Assembly (NCBI GenBank): GCA_029975055.1
Contig: JARKPU010000079.1
Span: 1-53,677 of the forward strand
Source: Anaerolinea sp.
GTDB taxonomy: Bacteria > Chloroflexota > Anaerolineae > Anaerolineales > Anaerolineaceae
Direction: 5' to 3'
DNA: 53,677 nt
The position numbers and the translations under genes were made by a program. The notes under the pieces were generated by a model, which worked only from the letters and a program-made list of their open reading frames with translations, searched no databases and had not been told where the DNA came from. The first letter of the stretch is position 1. The number at the start of each line of letters is the position of its first letter. Below are positions 23,835 through 33,063 of the stretch, one piece after another.

Positions 23835-25508
23835 ATGGACCGTGAACGATTCATTAAGATGATGTCCGAAGCCAAGCTGTTCGACCTGACCCAGGGGTGC
23901 AGCATCTTCACGCCCCCCTGGCCGGGCGAAAAAGCGCTGGAAGTGCACTTCTTCAAACGCGTCACCGGCGCTTACGGCGGCGGGCAGGGCGCGAACGGGC
24001 AAATTTTGAACTGGAGCAACACCGTCGGCACGCACCTGGTCGGCGAGACGGCCTTCCACTCCGGCGCGCGGCGCATCGCCGATATTCCGCTGACCGACCT
24101 GTGCGGCCCCGGCGTGGTGGCCGATATCTCCGGCATGGTCTCCGATTACAGCGTGTACACGCCGGAGATGATCATGAAGGTGGCCGATGTGCGCAAGGGC
24201 GATATCTTGATCGTCAACACCGGTTACCACCGCTATTCCTACGACCAGCCGGATGTGGTCAACCCGAACGCGCAGGGCGGCGTGGAATCGAAAGAATTCG
24301 GCTTCCTGGTGCGCCACCCGGGCCCCTCGATGGATTTCTACAAGTGGGCCATGGATATGAAGCTGAAGGTCATCGGCGTGGACTGCGGCTGCGCGGAACA
24401 CCCGATGAACACTCCCATCCGGCGCATGCACGAGAACCACTTCAAGCTGGCCGAAGCCAAGCTGGAGAAGGAAACCGGCAAGAAGTGGGACGAGATGTTC
24501 CCGCAGGGTGAGTATTACGAGCTGACGCACATCACCATGCCGAAGAACCACCTGGTACTGTGCGAATCCATCGTGGGCGATATCGACAAGCTGCTCAACA
24601 AACGCGCGTGGATCATGATCATGCCGATCCCCTTCACCGAGGTGGAAACGGCCTGGGCGCGCGTGGCCGCCTACCAGGCCCCGGATTGGATGAGCGAAGA
24701 CGAGTTCTTCAAGGCCATGGGCGAATCGCAGATGATCGATATGACGGTGCCCTTCAGCGTGCAGACCCCGCAATGGCTGAACTACGTTCCGCTTTCGGTT
24801 ACCTACACCAAGCGCGTGGGCGGGCAATTCTTCGGCATGGGCCGCAACGGTTCGATCTGCAATGCCAGCATCCACCTGGCCACACACATGGACGGCGAGA
24901 AGCACTTCTACCCCAACGGCCGCACCATCGGGCAGGTTCCGCTGGAAGAGTGGGTGGGGCCGGGCGTCATCGCCGATATCTCGCACCTGGTGAGCGACTC
25001 GAGCGTTTACACCCCCAAGATGATCCAAGACGTGGTGGACATCCGCAAGGGCGATATCCTGGTGATCAAAACCGGCTGGAACAAGTACGGCTGGTTCAGC
25101 CCCGAATCGGACGAGTTCCGCTACATGGTCAAGCACCCAGGTCCCTCGCCCGATTTCTCGCGGTGGGCCACCGAGATGGAGCTGAAGTGGATCGGCGTGG
25201 ATGCCGTCTCGGCCGACCATCCGATGAACACGATCATGCGCATCTGGCACCCCAAGACGTTCGCCGAGGCGAACGCCAAGCTGGTGCGCGACTTCGGCAA
25301 AGACTGGGACCAGATGTACCCCCTGGAAGATTACTACCAGGACATGCATCTCAACCTGTTCCCGAAGAAGATTGTGCACGCCGAAAACCTGGCGGGCGAT
25401 ATTGCCACCGCCAAGAGCGGCCGCTATTACATCGGCTGCTACCTGCAGAAAGCGATGGAAGCTGAATCCATGTGGGGCCGCTTCGTTGCTTTCAAGGAGA
25501 GCAATTAG
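23835..25508 (+). CDS. tandem cyclase-family hydrolase with degenerate N-terminal half
   Basis: A 557-residue fusion of two cyclase-family units (PF04199: kynurenine formamidase and isatin hydrolase relatives, which cleave amide or lactam bonds with a divalent metal). The C-terminal half, from about residue 286, keeps the whole metal motif HLATHMDGEKH (His347, His351, Asp353, His357). In the N-terminal half the aligned residues are Thr63, His67, Val69 and Ala73, so three of four ligands are lost. Both halves keep a late ExxHPMNT- or DHPMNT-type motif. Inferred role: hydrolytic ring opening, with the N-half structural or regulatory. GAGGAGGA precedes the ATG. Confidence 0.85.
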   Translation: MDRERFIKMMSEAKLFDLTQGCSIFTPPWPGEKALEVHFFKRVTGAYGGGQGANGQILNWSNTVGTHLVGETAFHSGARRIADIPLTDLCGPGVVADISGMVSDYSVYTPEMIMKVADVRKGDILIVNTGYHRYSYDQPDVVNPNAQGGVESKEFGFLVRHPGPSMDFYKWAMDMKLKVIGVDCGCAEHPMNTPIRRMHENHFKLAEAKLEKETGKKWDEMFPQGEYYELTHITMPKNHLVLCESIVGDIDKLLNKRAWIMIMPIPFTEVETAWARVAAYQAPDWMSEDEFFKAMGESQMIDMTVPFSVQTPQWLNYVPLSVTYTKRVGGQFFGMGRNGSICNASIHLATHMDGEKHFYPNGRTIGQVPLEEWVGPGVIADISHLVSDSSVYTPKMIQDVVDIRKGDILVIKTGWNKYGWFSPESDEFRYMVKHPGPSPDFSRWATEMELKWIGVDAVSADHPMNTIMRIWHPKTFAEANAKLVRDFGKDWDQMYPLEDYYQDMHLNLFPKKIVHAENLAGDIATAKSGRYYIGCYLQKAMEAESMWGRFVAFKESN

Positions 25509-25518
25509 GTTCGTCAAT

Positions 25519-25558
25519 CCACAAACCTCCAGGCCGTTTGACCCCTGGAGGTTTGTGG
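25519..25558 (+). terminator. 15-bp hairpin between hydrolase and Mo-hydroxylase genes
   Basis: CCACAAACCTCCAGG (25519-25533) pairs perfectly with 25544-25558. No T-run follows, so it may stabilise or attenuate the message instead of ending it. Confidence 0.5.
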
Positions 25559-25617
25559 CTGTTAACGGAATGAGGTTGCCCGAGTTCCCCTCTCGTTGTT
25601 GAGGAGGTAATCCGTTC

Positions 25618-26493
25618 ATGAAGCCAATTCCATTCGAATATTACGCGCCCTCCAGCGTGGCTGAGGCGCTTGACACAATCGCGGAGCTGGGATACTCCGG
25701 GAAGATCCTCGCCGGCGGGCAGAGCCTGATCCCATCGATGAACTTCCGCGTGGCGCGCCCCGGCGCGCTGGTGGACTTGAACAACATCCCAGAGCTGGCT
25801 TACATCCGCCCGAACGGCGATGGGAGCGTGGCCATCGGGACGATGACGCGCGACAGCAAGGTGGAACACGACGCCGAGATCAAGCGCCGCTTCCCCTTGA
25901 TCGCCGAGGTGATGACCTACATTGCCCACCCGCAGATCCGCAACCGCGGCACCTTTGGCGGGGCCATCGCGCACGCCGACCCGGCCGCTCAGCTTCCGGC
26001 GATTTCGCTGCTGATGAACGCCGACCTGAAGCTGCTCAAGAAGGGCGGTGAGCGCTGGGTGCAGGCCGAAGATTTCTTCCTCGGGCCGTTTATGACCGTG
26101 CTGGAGCCGGATGAAATGCTCGCCGAGGTGGTGCTCAAGCCCCTCCCGGCCCGCACCGGCTCGAGCTACAAGCAGGTCTCGCGCCAGCGCGGCGGTTACG
26201 CCCAGGTGGCGGTGGCCTCGGCGGCCACGCTGGACGAGGCCGGGCGCTGCAAGCAGGTGCGTATGGTGTTGATCAGCGTCGGCGATACGCCCATCCTCTC
26301 GAAGGAAGTCTCGCGCATCCTGGTGGGGCAGAAGCCTGGCCAGGAGGCCTTCGAGGCGGTGGCCGAAGCGGTGGCGAAAGGCGAGATCGACCCCGGCACC
26401 GATGTGCACGCCACAGCCGATTACCGCCGGCACCTCACGCGGGTGCTGGTGGTGCGCTCGCTGACCGAAGCATTCCAGCGCGCGGCGCTTTAA
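25618..26493 (+). CDS. molybdenum hydroxylase 1, FAD subunit
   Basis: A 291-residue medium subunit of the xanthine dehydrogenase/CoxM family. It carries FAD, which accepts electrons from the Fe-S subunit. The FAD motifs are AGGQSLIPSMNFRVARP near residue 37 and TFGGAIAHADPAAQLPA near 113. The sequence ends in a CoxM-type C-terminal domain. GAGGAGGT lies 11 bases before the ATG. It is the first gene of a three-gene set with the [2Fe-2S] subunit 10 bases later and the Mo subunit after that. Electrons would go to an unidentified acceptor. Confidence 0.92.
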   Translation: MKPIPFEYYAPSSVAEALDTIAELGYSGKILAGGQSLIPSMNFRVARPGALVDLNNIPELAYIRPNGDGSVAIGTMTRDSKVEHDAEIKRRFPLIAEVMTYIAHPQIRNRGTFGGAIAHADPAAQLPAISLLMNADLKLLKKGGERWVQAEDFFLGPFMTVLEPDEMLAEVVLKPLPARTGSSYKQVSRQRGGYAQVAVASAATLDEAGRCKQVRMVLISVGDTPILSKEVSRILVGQKPGQEAFEAVAEAVAKGEIDPGTDVHATADYRRHLTRVLVVRSLTEAFQRAAL

Positions 26494-26503
26494 GGAGGTA
26501 GAC

Positions 26504-26992
26504 GTGACCAAGCTATACACGATCAAAGTGAAAGTCAACGGGACGGAGTACGAGCGCTCGGTGGAACCGCGCCTGCTGTTGAGCGATTTCATCCGCCACG
26601 ACCTGGGCCTTTCGGGTACCCACGTGGGCTGCGAGCACGGGTTGTGCGGCGCGTGCACGGTGCTCTTCGACGGCGAGCCGATGCGCTCGTGCCTGATCTT
26701 CGCCGTGCAGGCCAACGGGCACGAGGTGCAGACCGTGGAATCACTGGGGACGCCTGAACACATGCACCCGCTGCAAGAGGCCTTCTCGGAAAAGCATGCC
26801 CTGCAATGCGGCTTCTGCACGCCGGGTTTCTTGATGACCCTGGTGCCGTTCCTCGAAAAGCACCCCGACCCCACGGAAGAAGAAATCCGCGAGGCGATCG
26901 ACGGCAACCTCTGCCGCTGCACCGGCTACCAGAACATGATCGGCGCAGTCCAACTGGCTGCAAAGAAGATGGCTGCCCGCCAGGAAGTATAA
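26504..26992 (+). CDS. molybdenum hydroxylase 1, [2Fe-2S] subunit
   Basis: A 162-residue small subunit with two [2Fe-2S] clusters that pass electrons from the molybdenum centre to FAD. The ferredoxin-like cluster is bound by CEHGLCGAC plus a later RSC (about residues 45-65). The second, helical cluster is bound by QCGFCTPG and NLCRCTGY (about 102-145). The start is GTG at 26504 after AAGGAGGT. Length is typical. All eight cysteines are present. Confidence 0.94.
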   Translation: MTKLYTIKVKVNGTEYERSVEPRLLLSDFIRHDLGLSGTHVGCEHGLCGACTVLFDGEPMRSCLIFAVQANGHEVQTVESLGTPEHMHPLQEAFSEKHALQCGFCTPGFLMTLVPFLEKHPDPTEEEIREAIDGNLCRCTGYQNMIGAVQLAAKKMAARQEV

Positions 26993-27004
26993 CGAGGTGA
27001 TATC

Positions 27005-29353
27005 GTGTCTGGAAAAGTTTTTGGCCAAAGCGTCACTCGCAACGAAGACCCGTACCTGCTGACCGGCAAAGCGGAGTTTATCGACGATATCGAGCTGCCG
27101 GGCATGCTGCACGCGGCCTTCTTGCGTTCCGATTACGCGCACGCGCGCATCAAGAGCATCGATGTTTCGCAGGCGCTCAAGCGCCCCGGCGTGGTGGCGG
27201 TGTATACGGCGGCCGATTTTGGCGACTATTGGCGCCCCGGCCCGCTGCAGGTGCCCCCGCCGACGGCAATTAAAGGCTCGGTGTTCCACGCCCGCACGCT
27301 GGTGCCGATTGCGAAGGATAAGGTGCGCTTCTCGGGCGAGCCTCTGGCGTTGATCATCGCCGAGAGCCGCTATATCGCCGAAGATGCCTTCGATGACATC
27401 ATCGTCGAAATGGAACCGCTGGACGCGGTGGTGGATTTGGAGAAAGCCCTGGAACCGGGCGCTCCGCTGGTGCACGAAGACCTGGAAAGCAACCTGGCGG
27501 CGCACGTGGTGCAGGAACGCGGCAATTATGAAGAAGCCGCCGCCAAAGCCGATTACGTCATCAAGCGGCGCATTTCGGTGGACCGCTGCGCGGGAGCCGC
27601 GATGGAAAACCGCGGCCTGCTGGTGGATTGGAACGACCGCACCCGCGAGATGACCATCTGGGCTTCCACCCAGGCGCCCATCCCGCTGCGCAACAGCATC
27701 GCCGCCCGCCTCGGCCTGTTCGAGAGCCAGGTGCGCGTGATCACCCCCTACATCGGCGGTGGGTTCGGCCCCAAGATCATGACCTCGCAGGCCGATGACG
27801 TGCTGCTGCCGATCGTCGCCATGTGGCTGAACCGCCCGATCAAGTGGATCGAAGACCGCCGCGAGAACTTCCTGGCGACCACCTCGGAGCGCGACCAGCT
27901 CCACTATGCCGAGATCGCGGTGACGAAGGACGGCATCATCCTGGGCGTCAAGGATATGTTCTATCATAACACCGGCGCGTACGATCCCTACGGCATGACC
28001 GTCCCGCTCAACACGCAGACGCACACGGTCAGCAATTACAACGTGCCGAACTTCAAAACCGAAGTCAAGATGGTCTTCTCCAACACCATGGTGGTCACCC
28101 CGGTGCGCGGAGCAGGCCGCCCGTATGGCGTGTATGTGATGGAGCGCCTGATCGATTACGCCGCCTGCGAACTGGGCATGGACCCGGTGGAGATTCGCCG
28201 GCGCAACCTGATCCGGTCGGACCAGTACCCGCTGCCGACCGGCATCATCGGGCAGGACTTCGTCGAAGGCGTGCTCGACAGCGGCGACTATCCCGAAGAG
28301 CTGCGCAAGGCCGTCGAGCTGATCGGCTACGAGAAGTTCATCAAGGAAGAGCAGCCGCGTTTGCGCGCAGAAGGCAAGCATAAGGGCATTGGCGTGGTGT
28401 GCTTCACCGAAGGCACCTCCGTCGGGCCGTATGAAGGCGCGCGCGTCACGGTCGGCGCAAACGGCAAGGTGAACGTCTCGACGGGCATCAGCACGCAGGG
28501 GCAGGGGCACTTCACCGTCTACGCGCAGATCGCCGCCGAAGAATTGGGCGTGGATGTGCGCGACGTGAACGTGACCACCGGCGACACGGGTCACTTCCAC
28601 TGGGGCGCGGGCACGTTTGCCAGCCGGGGCACCGGCGTGGCTGGCTCGGCCATTCACCTGGCGGCTTCCAAAGTGCGGCAGAAGGCCATCAAGCTGGGCA
28701 GCAAGCTGCTGGGCGTTCCAGAAGACCAGGTGGAGCTGTGTGACGGCAAGGTGTGCGTGGCGGGAGATCACAGCCGGTTCATCTCGCTGGGCGAGATGGC
28801 GATGAAAGCCAACCCCACGCGCGGCACCTTCGAACAGGGCGCCGAACCCGGGCTGGAAGCGGTGGCTTATTTTGGCCCGCCCTACGGCTCCACCGGGGCC
28901 GGTGCGCTGGCCATGATTGTGGATGTTGACCCCGGCTCGATGGATGTGAAGATCGAAAAGCTGGCCATCGTCCACGATTGCGGCACGCTGGTGAACCCGA
29001 TGCTGGTGGAAGGGCAGATCCTCGGCGGCCTTTCGATGGGGATTGGCAACGCCTTCTACGAGCAGCTCAAGTATGACGAGAACGGCCAGCTCCTCACCGC
29101 ATCGTTCATGGATTACCTGCTGCCACAGGCGACCGATATGCCCGACGAGGTGCTTCTGGGGCATGTGGAGCGGCCTTCTCCGTTGAACGAACTTGGGATG
29201 AAGGGCGTGGGCGAGGCGGGGGCCATCCCCACACCGGCGTGCTTCGCGCAGGCGGTGGAAAACGCCCTGGCCGACTGCAAGCTGCAGATTGCCGAGACTC
29301 CGCTCTCTCCGAGCCGGCTGTTCGAGCTGGTGAAGAAGAGCACCGAAAAGTGA
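27005..29353 (+). CDS. molybdenum hydroxylase 1, molybdopterin subunit
   Basis: A 782-residue catalytic subunit of the xanthine dehydrogenase/aldehyde oxidase family, which uses water to hydroxylate an electron-poor carbon, often next to a ring nitrogen. It shows the IGGGFGPK cofactor stretch, the VRGAGRP loop and the catalytic glutamate in GVGEAG (Glu737). The AYRCSFR loop with its cysteine that defines CO dehydrogenase is absent, so this is not CODH despite the neighbouring CoxG-like gene. GTG start after GAGGTGA. Inferred substrate: a pyrimidine or similar heterocycle imported by the nearby permease. Confidence 0.92.
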   Translation: MSGKVFGQSVTRNEDPYLLTGKAEFIDDIELPGMLHAAFLRSDYAHARIKSIDVSQALKRPGVVAVYTAADFGDYWRPGPLQVPPPTAIKGSVFHARTLVPIAKDKVRFSGEPLALIIAESRYIAEDAFDDIIVEMEPLDAVVDLEKALEPGAPLVHEDLESNLAAHVVQERGNYEEAAAKADYVIKRRISVDRCAGAAMENRGLLVDWNDRTREMTIWASTQAPIPLRNSIAARLGLFESQVRVITPYIGGGFGPKIMTSQADDVLLPIVAMWLNRPIKWIEDRRENFLATTSERDQLHYAEIAVTKDGIILGVKDMFYHNTGAYDPYGMTVPLNTQTHTVSNYNVPNFKTEVKMVFSNTMVVTPVRGAGRPYGVYVMERLIDYAACELGMDPVEIRRRNLIRSDQYPLPTGIIGQDFVEGVLDSGDYPEELRKAVELIGYEKFIKEEQPRLRAEGKHKGIGVVCFTEGTSVGPYEGARVTVGANGKVNVSTGISTQGQGHFTVYAQIAAEELGVDVRDVNVTTGDTGHFHWGAGTFASRGTGVAGSAIHLAASKVRQKAIKLGSKLLGVPEDQVELCDGKVCVAGDHSRFISLGEMAMKANPTRGTFEQGAEPGLEAVAYFGPPYGSTGAGALAMIVDVDPGSMDVKIEKLAIVHDCGTLVNPMLVEGQILGGLSMGIGNAFYEQLKYDENGQLLTASFMDYLLPQATDMPDEVLLGHVERPSPLNELGMKGVGEAGAIPTPACFAQAVENALADCKLQIAETPLSPSRLFELVKKSTEK

Positions 29354-29419
29354 TGGCCCAGGTTAAGACCTGGATTAAAAAAATGTGAGTACAATATTAA
29401 GCTGAAGAGGAGAATATTC

Positions 29420-30046
29420 ATGAATCTCGAAGGTGAGCACGTCTTTAAAGGTCCGCGCGACGAGGTGTACGGTATGTTCCGTGATCCTGAGGTGCTGGCA
29501 TCGGCACTTCCCGGCACTCAGTCCCTGAATATGGTCGACAGCAATCACTACGAAGGCACGATGAACGTCCGCATCGGGCCGGTTTCTGGGGCGTTTTCGG
29601 GAAAGCTCGAAATTGCCGACGAGGTGGCACCTGAGAAATGCACCTTGATCGTGGAGGGCAAAGGCGCGCCCGGGTTCGCCAAGGGTGTGGGGCACGTGCA
29701 TTTTAGCGAACAGGAAGATGGCACCACCCTGCTGAAATACTCTGGCGATGTTCAAATTGGCGGCACCCTGGCCAGTGTTGGCCAGCGGATGATCGACAGC
29801 GTGGCGAAGAGCATGATCAAAACCGCCTTCGAGACGCTGGATAAGGCCCTCGAGGCCCGTTTGGCGGCCAAGGCAGGCCAGGAGGTCGAATTTAAGGCGC
29901 CTACCGAAGCTCAATTTGCTGCCGGGGTTGCAAAAGACATGGCAAAGGGATGGACGCAAATCGCCGAAGTCAGAATGGTGTTATATGTGATACCTATGGC
30001 GATTTTGCTCGCGATCATCGGCTTTATCCTGTCGAAGTGCAACTAA
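29420..30046 (+). CDS. CoxG-like SRPBCC protein, C-terminally membrane-anchored
   Basis: A 208-residue protein with an N-terminal CoxG/SRPBCC domain (about residues 1-148: FKGPRDEVYGMFRDPEVLAS, then SALPGTQ and later GTLASVGQRMIDSVAKSMI). A C-terminal helix (about 183-204) ends in a short KCN tail. CoxG proteins accompany CO dehydrogenases and related molybdenum hydroxylases and may help attach the enzyme to the membrane. Here it follows hydroxylase 1 by 66 bases, consistent with the same job. GAGGAGA precedes the ATG. Family assignment is good; precise role is inferred. Confidence 0.85.
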   Translation: MNLEGEHVFKGPRDEVYGMFRDPEVLASALPGTQSLNMVDSNHYEGTMNVRIGPVSGAFSGKLEIADEVAPEKCTLIVEGKGAPGFAKGVGHVHFSEQEDGTTLLKYSGDVQIGGTLASVGQRMIDSVAKSMIKTAFETLDKALEARLAAKAGQEVEFKAPTEAQFAAGVAKDMAKGWTQIAEVRMVLYVIPMAILLAIIGFILSKCN

Positions 30047-30208
30047 GCCCCGGGTGCTTCTGTAGCTCTCCATAAGCTGCTTTCCTGGTTGCCCGGAGGG
30101 TGAAGAAGAAAGGAGGTGGTGTAGGGAAAATCGGTTCCCGAAGACAAAAGCCGCTTTATTCTTTCCTTTCGTAGATTGATTTGACTTTCCTAGAGGAGAA
30201 ATCGTTAA

Positions 30209-31594
30209 ATGGCTACAAAAGCGAAGGTGTTTGGATATTTGCCGAATGACCAACCCCCATTTGGGCAAATGGTCCTGTTGGGCTTCCAGCACGTGCTGAC
30301 CATGTTCCCCGCCACCGTGCTGTGCGCCCTGCTGATGGGCTTCCCTGTCCCGACCGTGCTGACGGTGACCGGCCTGGGCACCATCATCGCCCTGATCGGC
30401 TCGAAGCTGTCGATGGGGAAATTCATCCCCCTGTACTACGGCTCGAGCTTCAGCTACATCGCCGCGGTGACTGCCATCACCAAGCCGACCTTCGGCGTTC
30501 CGGCTGATCCCCATCTGCTCTCGGTTGTTCAGGCCGGGTTCCTCGCCACGGGCATCATCAACGTGCTGGTTGGCCTGCTCATCCGCGTCGCGGGCGGCAA
30601 GAAAGCCATCGATGTGATCCTGCCGGCTTCTGTCACCGGCCCGGTTGCCTGCACCATCGGCATCGGCCTCGGCGCTGCGGCCCTGAACAACGCCACCGGC
30701 ATTACCGGCCCCACCGGCACCGCCAACTGGCCTGAGTTCATCGTCGCCCTGTTGACCCTGGTGATCACCATCTGCCTCTCGGTGTATCTGCAGAACAAGG
30801 GCTTCATCGGCATGCTCCCCATTCTGTTGGGCGCCATTGCCGGCTATATTATTGCGGCTCTGTTCGGGCTGGTGCACATCACGTTTGGCACGTTCTTCCG
30901 CGTTCCGCAGTTCACCTTCCCGGTCTTCAATGACCCGCTGACCCTGACGGTGATCTTCGGCGTCGGCGTGATGGCAATCGCCACCATCCCCGAGTCCACC
31001 GCGCACCTGTATCAGATCAGCCTGTATGTTGACCACCTGGCTGAGGAACAGGGCAAAGAGAAGTACGGGCTTTCGGAATACATCGGCCTCAACCTGATGC
31101 TCGACGGCCTGGATGACATCATCAACGGCATCTTCGGCTCCACCGCCGGCACGAACTACGGCGAGAACAACTCGCTGATGGTGATCACCCGCAACTACTC
31201 CGGCCCGGTGCTGCTCACCGCCGGCGTGATTGCGATCATCCTCGGCTTCGTTGGCTGGCTGGCCGACGTCGTCAACTCGATGCCCTCGGCTGTGGCCGGC
31301 GGCCTGTCGATCTACCTGTTCGGCGTCATCGGCATGCAAGGTATTGCGCTGATGATGGCGGAGAAGGTGAACCTGTACGATCCGAAGCAGCTGGCCATCG
31401 GCGCCGTGATTTTGATCGTCGGCATCGGCGGCAACATCGGCTTCCCCGGCGGGTTCCTGCCCTTCCCGGTCGGCCAGGTGTTCCCGAGCGGCCTGCCCGC
31501 CATCGCCACCGGCGCTGTGCTGGGTATCTTGATCAACCTGATCTTCGTCTTCTTCAAGCCCTCGCACGAGCGCGCGGCTGTTGAGAAGAAGTAA
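30209..31594 (+). CDS. NCS2 permease with UraA-like substrate residues
   Basis: A 461-residue, multi-helix nucleobase transporter of the NCS2 family. It starts with the QH motif (GFQHVLTMFPATVL, Gln27-His28). PESTAHL (Glu262, His266) corresponds to AEHIGHL in E. coli UraA, whose Glu241 and His245 serve uracil binding. NYGENNSLMVITRNYS (Glu319) corresponds to TYGEN of UraA with Glu290. Xanthine permeases instead carry QN or NPG there. I therefore favour uracil or a close pyrimidine over purines; this is an inference from remembered family sequences. GAGGAGA precedes the ATG. It is the only transporter in the island apart from the decarboxylase pump. Confidence 0.88.
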   Translation: MATKAKVFGYLPNDQPPFGQMVLLGFQHVLTMFPATVLCALLMGFPVPTVLTVTGLGTIIALIGSKLSMGKFIPLYYGSSFSYIAAVTAITKPTFGVPADPHLLSVVQAGFLATGIINVLVGLLIRVAGGKKAIDVILPASVTGPVACTIGIGLGAAALNNATGITGPTGTANWPEFIVALLTLVITICLSVYLQNKGFIGMLPILLGAIAGYIIAALFGLVHITFGTFFRVPQFTFPVFNDPLTLTVIFGVGVMAIATIPESTAHLYQISLYVDHLAEEQGKEKYGLSEYIGLNLMLDGLDDIINGIFGSTAGTNYGENNSLMVITRNYSGPVLLTAGVIAIILGFVGWLADVVNSMPSAVAGGLSIYLFGVIGMQGIALMMAEKVNLYDPKQLAIGAVILIVGIGGNIGFPGGFLPFPVGQVFPSGLPAIATGAVLGILINLIFVFFKPSHERAAVEKK

Positions 31595-31625
31595 TCCCGG
31601 CAGGATGCCAATCTGATTTTTCTGA

Positions 31626-31679
31626 GGGCTCCCGGTATCAAATCTACCCCCCAGGGGGATGAGGCGATATCGGGAGCCC
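31626..31679 (+). terminator. hairpin after NCS2 permease
   Basis: GGGCTCCCGGTATC (31626-31639) pairs with 31666-31679 with one mismatch. A nested C-rich/G-rich stem lies in the loop. It is a transcription-end or processing structure without a T-run after it. Confidence 0.45.
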
Positions 31680-31695
31680 GTTTGACGGGTGCAGC

Positions 31696-32562
31696 ATGCT
31701 CATCTTAATCACCGGGGCAAGCGGAAAAACGGGGGGCGCCATTCTGCGCAGGCTGCGCGCCTTGGCCCCGCAGGCGCGGATTCGCGCGGTGGTGCACCGG
31801 CCCGGGCAGATTGCCGCTGCCCTGGCCGCCGGGGCGGCGGAGGCGCTGGCCTGCGACCTGCTGGACGGCGCAGCGCTCCAACCGGCGTATGCCGGGGTGG
31901 ATGTGGTCTATCACATTGCCCCCAATATGCACCCGCAAGAGGTGGAGATCATCCGGCTTGGGCTGGCCCTGGCGAAGAGCGCGCGGGTGAAGCGTTTTGT
32001 GTACCATTCGGTGCTGCACCCGCAGGTGGAGGCGATGCCCCATCACTGGAACAAAATGCGCGCCGAGGAATGCCTGATCAACAGCGGGGTTGACTTCACC
32101 ATCTTGCAGCCGTGCGCCTATATGCAGAACCTGCAGGGCTATTGGGAGGCGATCCGCAAGACGGGCGTGTACGAGCTGCCCTACCGGCCGGAAACGCGCA
32201 TCAGCGTTGTAGATTTGGAAGACGTGGCCGAGGCGGCCGCGCGCGTGTTGACCCAAGACGGCCACTCGGCGGCGGTTTATGAGTTGGCGGGCCCGCAGGC
32301 GCTCTCACAGGCCGAGGCGGCCTGGCTGATCGGCTGCGCAATCGAGCGGCCGGTAGAAGCGCGCGCCCTCGACCGGGCGGAGTGGGAGCGGCGCGCCCGG
32401 GCCGCGGGGATGGCCGATTACGCCGTGAAGACGCTGCTGGCAATGTTCGAATACTACGAAAAATGCAATTTCATCGGCAATGCCAATATCCTGGAGTGGC
32501 TGCTGGGCCGCAAGCCCGCCACCTATGCCGAATACCTGCTCCGACTCGCTGCTGAAGGGTGA
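31696..32562 (+). CDS. NAD(P)-binding NmrA-like/extended SDR protein
   Basis: A 288-residue Rossmann protein. The N-terminus has the dinucleotide motif TGASGKTGG (residues 6-14), and VVYHIAPNMHPQEVEII near residue 73 matches the NmrA/atypical short-chain dehydrogenase pattern. The usual YxxxK catalytic pair is not clear, so it may sense NAD(P) or reduce a small substrate. It begins after the hairpin and is followed four bases later by an unknown gene, which suggests a small unit inside the island. Involvement in the pathway is uncertain. Confidence 0.75.
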   Translation: MLILITGASGKTGGAILRRLRALAPQARIRAVVHRPGQIAAALAAGAAEALACDLLDGAALQPAYAGVDVVYHIAPNMHPQEVEIIRLGLALAKSARVKRFVYHSVLHPQVEAMPHHWNKMRAEECLINSGVDFTILQPCAYMQNLQGYWEAIRKTGVYELPYRPETRISVVDLEDVAEAAARVLTQDGHSAAVYELAGPQALSQAEAAWLIGCAIERPVEARALDRAEWERRARAAGMADYAVKTLLAMFEYYEKCNFIGNANILEWLLGRKPATYAEYLLRLAAEG

Positions 32563-32565
32563 TTC

Positions 32566-33060
32566 ATGGATAAAAAGAAGAGCCAGCATTTCAACTTTAG
32601 TTACGAAGCCCTGCCGATCATTTTCCATTCGCAGACCAAGGATTTCGAGAAGTATCTTGAGAAAGACGGGCTGAAGTTCCTCGAGTTTTGGTGGAACCAT
32701 GTGGGCCAGATGCTCCCGTACGAAAAGCTCAGCTCCTTTGCGGGCACGACGTACGAAGTATTCGACCTGACGGAGAAAACGAAAATCACCATCATCACCC
32801 TGCCGAAGCCGCAGGAGGAGGGCGAGATGTATTACCTGGGGTTCATCCGCAACCCCGAACGCCGCTTTGGATGGGTGAAACTGCCCACCTGCCGGGCCAT
32901 CGGCCTGGTGATGCGCTCGAAGGAACGTTTTGAATCCGGCACCGAACTGGGCGACCTGACCCCGCGCGGTCTGTTCGTTTCTCTGGGTGAAGGCCCCGAG
33001 GCCGAGTACGAAGCGTTCAAGCAAAGCGTGATAGAGATTGCACAGAAGATGAGGGTCTAG
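32566..33060 (+). CDS. unknown 164-residue soluble protein
   Basis: A 164-residue protein without signal or membrane segment. A Lys-rich start is followed by FEKYLEKDGLKFLEFWWNHV, an aromatic patch, and a beta-rich middle (KTKITIITLPKP, YYLGFIRNPERRFGW). The C-terminal helix runs from about residue 146. I do not recognise the family and see no catalytic motif. It sits between the NmrA-like gene (four bases before it) and a small membrane protein (four bases after it). Confidence 0.68.
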   Translation: MDKKKSQHFNFSYEALPIIFHSQTKDFEKYLEKDGLKFLEFWWNHVGQMLPYEKLSSFAGTTYEVFDLTEKTKITIITLPKPQEEGEMYYLGFIRNPERRFGWVKLPTCRAIGLVMRSKERFESGTELGDLTPRGLFVSLGEGPEAEYEAFKQSVIEIAQKMRV

Positions 33061-33063
33061 ACG

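Noticed and set aside
27005..30046. Aerobic CO dehydrogenase (coxLMSG)
   Set aside because: Gene set and CoxG-like protein resemble it, but the catalytic subunit lacks the cysteine-containing AYRCSFR loop that defines CO oxidation.
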